Assembly: GCA_023313575.1 (NCBI GenBank)
Contig: JAJTTP010000032.1
Span: 62,001 to 126,000, forward strand
From: Eutypella sp. D-1
Taxonomy: Eukaryota; Ascomycota; Sordariomycetes; Xylariales; Diatrypaceae
Reading direction: 5' to 3'
Length of the DNA stretch: 64,000 nucleotides
Shown piece after piece: positions 56,161-64,000 of this stretch. How positions within the stretch are numbered: position 1 is the first letter of the stretch; every line of letters starts with the position of its first letter. The notes beneath the pieces were generated by a model, which made no database searches, was not told where the DNA came from, and saw only the letters and a program-made list of their open reading frames with translations. The translations under genes were made by a program, and so were the position numbers.

Positions 56161-57351
56161 CTAGATCTGCTGGATGAACTGGGGGCCGACGTTCTCCTGG
56201 CCGGCGAACTCGGGGGCGGTGACGTCGGCGATGGGCAGGGAGGCGACGGGGGACTCTTGGAGCTCGCCGGTCTCAGGATCGCGCTTGAGGGCGGCGATGC
56301 CGAGGTCGCCGGCCTGGTTAGCGACGAAGACGAGGCCCTGATCCGCGTCGGTGCTGAGGCTGAACATGCGGGGAAGCACGCCGCCGGACGAGACGGTGTG
56401 CGCGAACCGGAGCTCCGGGTTGTTGCTTCCCTCGCTGCCCTTCTCCAGCACGAAGTGCGCGATGCTGTCCGTCGCGTTCCCGCTCAACCGGTTGGAGACG
56501 TAGACGTCGCGGCCGTTGTTCGCGATGGCGAGCTCGCCGGCGGCCGCCTTGTCGGGCGTCGCCGGAGGGAAGCCGGGACCGTAGGTGCTGAGGCGCTGGA
56601 TCTCGGTGAACTTGAGGCCGCCCTCGCCGACGCCGTACTCGACGGAGAAGAGGATAAGCTCGTTCGACAGCTCCGTGGCGACGATGTAGTGCGAGGCCTC
56701 CTTGCCGCCGTTCACCGAGACGAAGCCGCCGTGGCGGGGGCCGGAGCCGGAGCCGGTGGAGGTGGTCCCGACGATGTTGTAGTCGGCCTCGGTGTCGACG
56801 ACCAGGATGGCGTCGCCACCTAGGTCGGGGATGACGAAGTAGCGACCACTGGGGTCGAGGAGGGCCTGGTGGGGACGGTGAGATTCCTGGTCGGGGCCGA
56901 GCGGGCCCGTGACCTCGACGGTCTTGGAGTGCTTCAATTTGCTGTCGGGCTGGACCTCCCAGACATCGTACTTGCCGGTGCCGTAGGATGCGCCCACGAT
57001 ACGGGTCGAGTCAGCATTGAACGCGAGGGAGACAACGCCCGCGAGGCCTTGCACGGTGTCCTGCAGGGTGAGACCGGCAGAGCCATCACCGAGCGTGAAG
57101 AGGTTAAGGTCGTTGGCGTTCTCGTTGACGGCGTAAAGGAGGTCCGGTTTCTGGGGCAACAGCCAGCTAGGGGCGGCGCCGCTCTGGTTGTAAAAGCCAG
57201 TGATCTTGAAGTTGTCGCCGGTGAAGTCGGCAGTCAGGATCTGGCCGGGTCCGCCGATGACCAACTTGCGGGCCTCCTCCTGGCGCGCTGCGAAAGGAGC
57301 GGCGGTGGCCATGCTCGCCATAGCCATCAAGGCAGTGAATGATTTGTACAT
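56161..57351 (-). CDS. Secreted lactonase-type seven-bladed beta-propeller protein
   Basis: Intronless (minus strand), 396 aa. A signal peptide (SFTALMAMASMATA, cut near APFA) is followed by propeller repeats. Signature segments are LYAVNENANDLNLF, VSLAFNADSTRIVGASYGTGKYDVW, HRPHQALLDPSGRYFVIPDLGGDAILVVD and, late in the protein, RMFSLSTDADQGLVFVANQAGDLGIAALKRDPETGEL. These are typical of the 6-phosphogluconolactonase-like/muconate cyclase propeller family (lactonase, Pfam PF10282 type). Bacterial members hydrolyse 6-phosphogluconolactone, but secreted fungal members cannot be in the pentose phosphate pathway and their substrate is unknown. The C-terminus QFIQQI is not hydrophobic, so no GPI anchor is expected. 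It stands alone, with 3 kb gaps on both sides. Confidence 0.85.
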   Translation of the reverse strand: MYKSFTALMAMASMATAAPFAARQEEARKLVIGGPGQILTADFTGDNFKITGFYNQSGAAPSWLLPQKPDLLYAVNENANDLNLFTLGDGSAGLTLQDTVQGLAGVVSLAFNADSTRIVGASYGTGKYDVWEVQPDSKLKHSKTVEVTGPLGPDQESHRPHQALLDPSGRYFVIPDLGGDAILVVDTEADYNIVGTTSTGSGSGPRHGGFVSVNGGKEASHYIVATELSNELILFSVEYGVGEGGLKFTEIQRLSTYGPGFPPATPDKAAAGELAIANNGRDVYVSNRLSGNATDSIAHFVLEKGSEGSNNPELRFAHTVSSGGVLPRMFSLSTDADQGLVFVANQAGDLGIAALKRDPETGELQESPVASLPIADVTAPEFAGQENVGPQFIQQI

Positions 57352-60300
57352 GGTGACGACTTGGTATCTAGATGCCGGTGGAAAGCTTAAAATAAAAGAA
57401 TGGGTGTTGTAAGTTAAGTGGGTTTATTGGTTCAACCAATTAGAATCGAATGAATGAATGGTGGCGTTTTGTATATGTCTGTGAATATAATTGTCCGAGA
57501 CAGATTGAAGCGACAGAAACGGCAGCCTTTATAGACGATCTAGATGCAATTATTTTCTTCCTATGTATATACCAAGGAATACCTGTGGCACGGCCTGTTT
57601 CGTTTCAAACAAAGAGACAGGTTCGCAGCACTTAGAACGAACGGTTAGCCAAGCGATCCCTTCGTTGTTCGACGAGGGACCGTGTCCAACAGAGATGATC
57701 AGTTAGGCCTATCCCTCGCGTTAGACAATGAACAATGCCCTGGTCCTCGGGATCTTGGGTTGCACTGACCTGAAGGAGAGACAAAGAGCAAGAGGGGCCC
57801 TGAATGAGCGATAGGTTCGTGGCGTTGGTTGGAGGTTAACTGTTGTGAAGTGAGTCCCTGGGCAAGGAAAGCAAAAGTTGGGTCGAGAGATCTCATGAAA
57901 GAAGGGGTGGAAACGAGTGATTGGAGGTTGGCGGCCTACCCTATTATATGATTATGGGGACTGATGACGATCATCACGGCATCTTCCTAGGGGTTCCTGC
58001 ATGCCGAATAGGGTGCAAGCTCTCTCTCACTCAGCCTCAACGTGGCCAGCGACCAACCATGCAGCAGCCATGGCGCCAGCAAAAATCAACAGGCGCCTCC
58101 TCCCCTGTGGTGGGTTAGATAGTCCCCTCCACACACATGGTCCCATTCCCATTCCATCCATTCCATCGCTTGGTCTTGGCTAGTTGGGGAAGGTGTCCTT
58201 GTCGGTGCTGCTACGTTGTATTATTGTATCTCGTCGCCAGCAACCAGCGACGAGGTCTTGAATTTACTATTCTCGATGCAGCTGCCTTGTTCGTTCAAAA
58301 GGCGCACCTTGGCTGACGAGATACCCGAACAGAAAGCGGAAAACAAGCACAACTTTCACAAGCCAGTGGCGTTTTCGGTATCCTTGGTTGTGGGACCTAC
58401 TCTACATAGTAGGTATGTATAAGTAGACGACCATTATCCCCTTCGTGCAGACGGGCACACAAAGGCTACTATTTTGAGATGCTCTAGTGGCACACCAATC
58501 CCTGTAACCTTATAGATCCAGCATAGATCGAGGCCGCTAGCTCCTTGGGCGAAGGAGAGTTCCCCCAGCAAGCCCATCACATACATACATAGTAGGCGGC
58601 CGAGCATGCCGAGATGCAAATTCGGTAGTATGACATTGCTCATCAAAAAGAAAGAACAAAATATATTAAACAATACCCTTCGGGCAGTTGTCTTCGCGTA
58701 CTTGAAACATTTTTACTAATTCCCCCGCGATGTTCCAATCAGGAAGATGCGAAGGATGAAACGATAGCCTCTATGTAGCCAACGGGGGTCCTCCTGTTGA
58801 CCCGTTTCCCAAAGCATTGGGCGGGACGGTGGTGCTGCATAACCACAGCCTGCCTGGTCTTGTATAACTGCAGATGAGTATGGCTTGCATTGCATATCAG
58901 ATGTCACCATTTTTGGCTCATTGTTCACGAACCAAGTTGCGTAACACAGGAAGCACGAGCGCGTATGTAGGCGAGGGAAAAAAGCCGACAGATCACGCCA
59001 AGTGCTGCAACCCGCCAAACATCGCCTACCAACATCGACACTCGATACCAATCAATATCGACGCCAAGATGTAACACAAAGGATAGGCTACCCAACGGCA
59101 TCGCATCCTTCCGGCATACTCAATGAAAGCCTCAACTATTCGAAGTCTGTTATTCCTCGATCTCGTGAGGCCTGAGCGTCATGAGGTTGGCATATACACA
59201 ACCTGCCTGCTATGAGCTGCTGCAGGCGGGCCATGAGGAGCTTACTTGAAACTTCACCTGTGCACACAGTTTATCTTACCTTAAGTACATTATACCTACC
59301 CCTGACACCAGGACTTCAAGGGCGGCCGCATTACGGCGCTAGCTACTACATTTTTATTATATTTCTTTTTTTAAGTCCGCGGCAGCCTCAACTAACGTAC
59401 ATAACTACCAAGGTGGCGTGCGTCCCAAGCCCGTTTTTTTTTTTTTTCGAAAAGACTTGATAGTTAGTTGGTAGTTCTTTGGGAAGAGGAAAGGGTGGGG
59501 GGTGGGGGGCGCAAATCGCCGGACTTTCTTTCTCTCGCTATCTCTCCCTCTTTCTCGGGATCACCATTGTATGTAGGACGGCAGCCCGCTCGGCCGATCA
59601 CCGACCGCATCCCGTTTATTTCCTTTCCCGGCAAGATCAAGAATAGCCGGTAAGACTGGGGGAACAAGTCGTTCAACGTTTCGCGATAGCCGAGGCAAGA
59701 AGTAAGTAAGTGCTGTATGGAAGAAGGAAAAAAAAAGGGGGCACGCGATGCAGCACCAAATATCGACTTCCCTAACCCATGAATTAAAGCCCAGCCCGGC
59801 CGCACTGCACGTGCGAGCGAGGTAGGCAGGTAATCGACCACTGTCGAGCAGAAAATAACTGCCAACAGCTTAATACCCATAGCACAGCTTAATACTCAGA
59901 GCACGGTATCAAAAAACGCAGTGCGATCATATCTCTCACAAGCGCACACTTCACCGACAACAACACCCCATCAAAACGTGTGAACCTGCGTGCGTATATA
60001 ATAACATACCTAAGTATATATGTACAACGAAAAAAAACCCACGTCCCCAGATCGTCACCCAACCCAAAACCAAACCAAATCAATCACTTATCATCACTTC
60101 ATATTTCCCCGGATCCAGCATAAAATTATGGATACAAAGAGAGGGAGGCCCATCACCCTGGGTTGTAGGTTAACACTTCACTTCTTATAGGGGCTCCCCT
60201 TCCGTCCCGAGGTGATCTGATCTGATTCGGGGGGGCTTGTGTATTTCTTTCTTTCTTTCTTGCTTGCTTGCTTGAAGGGAGCGGACGATATATGCGAATC

Positions 60301-60671
60301 ATTAGACAGCAAGCAGGCCCCTTTCCACGCGGGGGCTTACATTGGGAAGTAGGCAAGTAATTCGTAGACGGGGCCAAAACGGCCCCCGGACAAGCGCAAC
60401 CCCCCAACCCCCCAAGCGGGGTTCGTGGTCCCCGTATTCCAAGAGGGAATCGTCCGATGGGGAGGGGTAAAAAAGGAGCGTGCAGTGTTTTGCGCCGATG
60501 GAAATGCGAAATTCACGAATAATTCAAACACCGTCCCCTCGCACGCCTCTCTTCTCTTCCTCCCTCGTCACCACCAACCAACGTTCCTCATCACCACCGA
60601 CCAAACATTCCTCATCCTCGTAAAGACGGCGTGGCGACGAAAATCAGATCGAGAGTTCGCGCAAGAATCTA
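57352..60671. other. Intergenic, no gene recognised
   Basis: 3.3 kb. (CTTT)n/(CTTG)n tract at about 60246-60274, poly(T) at 59435-59448, TACCTAAGTA at 60007-60016. No gene is recognised. Confidence 0.5.
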
Positions 60672-62204
60672 CTACAGCCAGACCATACCGGCAACGGCGA
60701 TGAGGGCCGCGAAGGCGCTGGCGCCGAGGAAGCGCTCCTGGCGAACGGCGATGTTCTGGGTGTCGTCGCTGGTGCCGCCGGGCGCCTGCTGCTGGCTGCA
60801 GTCCTGCGTGAAGCCGGAGTTGGTGCACTGCGCGGGGATATCGGTGCTGGGGGAGCTGCCACCGCTACCGCTGCCGCCGCTGCCGCTGTCGCCGCCGCCG
60901 TTCGCATTACCCGCCGCCTGGCCGTTGGTTCCCGGGCCGCCGCCGCTCATGCCGGGGATGACCTCCTGGGTGCCGGAGGAGCTCTCCTTGGGGTAGTCCT
61001 TGTCCATGTCGAGGCCGGAGCCGAGGAGGGACTTGAGGACGGTGTTGTCGTCGCCGTCGACGACGGTGTCGTTGGTGCCCTTCGCGTCGCTGTAGGTGTA
61101 GCTCTTGCCGGAGTTGGTGCCCGGCGCCGAGTCCGTCTGGTAGCACTTGATGTCGACCTGCTCGACGGCGGCATAGTAGTACCCGTCCCTCTTGATGTCC
61201 TCGCTGTCCCAGTCGATCTTGCCGCCCGCCCAGGCGATGGTGCCCTCGGCGTTGGTGTCGGCGCCTCCGGGCCAGATGGACAGCTGGATTCGCGCAGGGG
61301 TCTGGGGGAAGTCGAACTGGTTCGAAGTCTTGTTGAACGTGTCCGCCTTCTTCACCGTGCGTCCTACTTTGCCGTCGACAAGCCAGGTAATTTCTTCCGG
61401 TGTCCAGTTGATTTCGTAGTCGTGGAAGTCCTCAAAGGTGTCGGACAGGTCGGTGATGTTACCAGAGTGAGTGTCTAAGAATCATCTTGTTAGCAAGGGA
61501 GACGAAGACAGAAAAAAAGAGAGATGGTGGGTTGGGTCGGTCCTCACAATCCGGGATACCCTGGAAATAGTAGTTAGTCTGGGCGGTCTTAAGATCGACG
61601 CCAACCCACTCGAAGTCGATCTCATCCTTCACGTCGCTAAGCAGAATGAAAGCAGTGACGACACCACGGCCTATTCCGGTCTTCATCCTGGCCTTGACGT
61701 TACCGAACCACATATACACGGTAGAGGCCATGACTGTGCCAACGGTCCTGGGCGCCATGGTTAACAGTAGGCCACCATCGTGCTCGACCGTCTTGCCTTG
61801 GACGCTCCAATCAGCTTTCGAAGCGTCTCCCAGGTAATCCTTGACATCGGCAACGCCCTTATCGCTATCCATCTTCAGGGACTTGTCTTTGCAGACCGGA
61901 GCCGGGACGCAGGCGTCGAGGGAGAAGGACATGCGAGGATCACAGCCTCCGAGGCAGTATGCGCCATTACCGCATTGTCCATATTCTGAAGAGTTATCAA
62001 GGTTAGTCAAATGCCTACTCACTCACTTACTCACTTGCTACTTGAACGGGTTTGGGGGCGAGGATTATGGCGGCTCTACTCACGAGAACAGCATGGGGTC
62101 TCCTTAGGACATTTCTTGGTTAGGGAGCATGACGGGAGGTCCTGGGCGATGACAGAAGTGGCGCCGAGCATGGCAACAGCCAGAGTTGGTATTAAGCGCA
62201 CCAT
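60672..62204 (-). CDS. Crh-family GH16 cell-wall transglycosylase, GPI-anchored
   Basis: Three exons (minus strand), 62204-62084, 61985-61548 and 61474-60672, give 453 aa. The signal peptide is LIPTLAVAMLGATSVIAQ. The first splice rebuilds a cysteine-rich module, CPKETPCCSQYGQCGNGAYCLGGCDP (residues 32-57 overall), usual at the start of Crh proteins. The GH16 active site is DEIDFEW, with Glu162 as nucleophile, Asp164 and Glu166 as acid/base. Then come YEINWTPEEITWLVDGK and IQLSIWPGGAD. A Gly/Ser-rich, Cys-containing tail leads to a C-terminal hydrophobic segment (LGASAFAALIAVAGMVWL) that fits a GPI-anchor signal. Crh1/Crh2/Utr2 enzymes link chitin to beta-glucan in the wall. The GPI genes at the other end of the window belong to the general anchor pathway this protein would use, a coincidence of position as far as can be told. 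Confidence 0.92.
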
Positions 62205-64000
62205 ATTGTAGGCGAGTGCAGTTGAAGTCGGGAATTATTAAAAATTATTGGTAATTGATTGATAGTTATGATAGGAGGCACGTGAAGTCGACAGAACAGT
62301 CCAAGAACCAGCGCTGGTACGTGGTTGAGGATTCTAGCCGAGTAAAAATGATTCCGTCCTCGATGACAATTTTGACCGCAATGATATGATCGTTGATTTG
62401 ATTCACTTCCAATGCGACACGATGCAATGCGATGCGATGCGATGTGATGCAATGAGCAATGTGGTATGTTTCGATCGGGACTCAGCGAGCGTTGTTCGAT
62501 GCCAAGCGATGGTAAAGATCCAACGGAGTTTGCCTTAACGAGGGTAGGGAAAAATAAAAAATTATAAAAACTCGAAACAAAGAGAGGCGATATCACGAGA
62601 TCACGGGATGTAGTAAAGCCGCAGACCTGATTTCCTCCTGGATTTCCTCTTGCTCCTTCTCGCCACCGGGCTATGCGTCGAAATTACCAAATAACGAAAG
62701 GATCAAAAGCAGTTGAATCGCGATGCCAACGAAGGGCAATACCTGAAAAGGGGGGCGGTCGGTACCTACTGATGTCGTCGTAGAGGAGTGAGCGAGGGAA
62801 GGAATTATGAAGAAAGTGCGGAAAGAAATGGAGCGGAAGCGGCCCTCTCCGTAAAGGATGATGGTTTAATGCGTACCAGCGCTGGGTAAAGAATTCCAAT
62901 CCAGGGGCGGAGATCCAGGTACTAGTTTGCCTTAAGCCCAGCACCTTAAGCCTCTTAAGCAGTCTACTAAGTCCGCTAAAAGGAGACCGTTGCAAGCCAC
63001 TGGGTAAAAGAACACCAATGGCCGACCAATGGCCTATCAAAGTGAGACCTCTAGTGGCCCCCACACATACAACTTAGGCACACTTACTTCGTACCTACTT
63101 AAGGTACTTATTAGATTAAGTAGGCCCCGGGGTAGTCGCCATCCACGTTTTTGCGCGCTTTTGGACTGAAGTGGTCAGACGAGCAGCAGACGAGGCGCAC
63201 ACTGAGATTCCTCTTCGTATTTAGTACCGATAACGATGGTTAAGTGCTATTCTCAATCAGCGGAATAAAGGCCGTCTGTTAAACCCGGGGAGGAGGGATT
63301 TTTTCATTCGTCAGCGCGATTGTTGTTATCACTAGTGGGTAAAGTAACTACTGGGTAAAGTATGTACATGTCGATAGCAGAAATGCTGCATGGCACCCAA
63401 TTTGGAATTCCCCTATTCGGCATCTGAAAGCTCTTATCAAATAACCTACCTACTCCATACAAAAACACCACTTTATGTGGAAAAGCATGAGCAGCAGCAT
63501 GTTACAGATAGTGTAGTGCGCAATCAATCAATCAATCAACAACACCTCCCAAGGTCGTGTCATCTGAATTCCAGCCCCTGTCAACGGGGGGTCACGGGTG
63601 GCTTTTTTGGGCCTTTTCCATCTTTGCTTGGCCTGGCCGTGGGCCGTGGTGGCGTACATATGTAATTACACGAGATCGATCGGTCGTTCGGCCGCAAAAG
63701 CCGGTGTCCAAGACAAGAAAGGAATGTTGCACCGCCTCGGTGTCGGTACCCGTGGCTGTCGTGTTGCGCGCCCGATATGTAGGCATTTGCGGACTTATTC
63801 GGTCGGTCGGTCACAATGACTAATAAACGAACCACAGAAACCTCGAAATTACTCACGATTTCATAGGAGTAAGGGAAGTGTCATTTCGCTCTTACCGTTT
63901 GCTCTATCTATCATTAACGCGCCCCAGAGTCCTATCTACGTAGGAAGTCACTTATCTCATGGGTTGATGGGCTACCCTTGCTTATATAGTACATAGATAG
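62205..64000. other. Intergenic to window end, no gene recognised
   Basis: 1.8 kb. GCAATGCGATGCGATGC-type pentamer repeats at about 62410-62455 and (AATC)n at about 63521-63538. No coding sequence is recognised. Confidence 0.5.

Noticed and set aside
59464..59880. 138-codon minus-strand frame
   Set aside because: No conserved motif and it crosses a pyrimidine-rich low-complexity tract.
1..64000. CRISPR arrays, bacterial operons, rRNA genes or a secondary-metabolite cluster
   Set aside because: No regularly spaced repeats, no ribosomal sequence, and no polyketide, peptide synthetase or terpene enzymes were seen; the genes are typical monocistronic fungal genes.

Overview
The window is nuclear DNA of a filamentous ascomycete (Pezizomycotina, probably Sordariomycetes). 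The coding exons are GC-rich. Introns are short (54-250 nt) GT-AG introns with CTAAC/CTAAT branch sites just upstream of the acceptor. The gene content is fungal: a HET-domain protein, a Crh-type cell-wall transglycosylase, a fungal alpha-amylase, an LAA1 homologue and a fungal F-box protein. Coding models were built by joining reading frames at splice sites that restore conserved motifs. No RNA data or database search was available, so family names rest on recognised motifs.

Layout. 0-4 kb: the 3' end of a LAS21/GPI7-type GPI ethanolamine-phosphate transferase, followed on the same strand by SMP3 (GPI mannosyltransferase 4), two enzymes of one pathway. 5.4-8.8 kb: a secreted four-exon type-B carboxylesterase and an intronless SGNH hydrolase. 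9.2-15.7 kb (minus): a giant HEAT-repeat LAA1/HEATR5 protein. 16.7-18.8 kb: a TACO1/YebC-family mitochondrial translation factor convergent with PET100, both concerned with cytochrome c oxidase. 20-23.1 kb: a HET-domain protein and a GNAT acetyltransferase. 25.2-26.7 kb: a five-exon secreted M14 carboxypeptidase. 28.6-30.1 kb (minus): a secreted GH13 alpha-amylase. 32.4-32.9 kb (minus): a small RING-like protein with an N-terminal SUMO-interacting motif.

33-37 kb is a decayed interval with a broken Ty1/copia retrotransposon remnant and broken coding-like sequence. 37.2-39 kb (minus): PRP19 in five exons. 39.8-40.5 kb: OHCU decarboxylase (urate breakdown). 41.1-41.8 kb: an uncharacterised three-exon gene. 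43.3-45.2 kb (minus): a long, partly disordered protein of unknown function. 48.5-49.4 kb (minus): an uncertain gene that either has a weak-donor intron or carries two stops. 50.6-51.2 kb: an inverted-repeat (foldback/MITE-like) element that encloses a compound minisatellite and a tRNA-like A/B-box unit with a poly(A) run. 51.7-53.1 kb: an F-box protein. 56.2-57.4 kb (minus): a secreted lactonase-type beta-propeller. 60.7-62.2 kb (minus): a GPI-anchored Crh family GH16 transglycosylase.

The remaining intergenic DNA (several gaps of 2-3 kb) is AT-richer. It is rich in homopolymer runs, simple repeats and a recurring short palindrome family (TACCTAGGTA/TACCTAAGTA). I see no CRISPR array, no convincing functional tRNA or rRNA gene, and no secondary-metabolite or defence cluster. 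The strongest candidates for something new are the nested 50.6-51.2 kb element and the small SIM plus RING-like gene.
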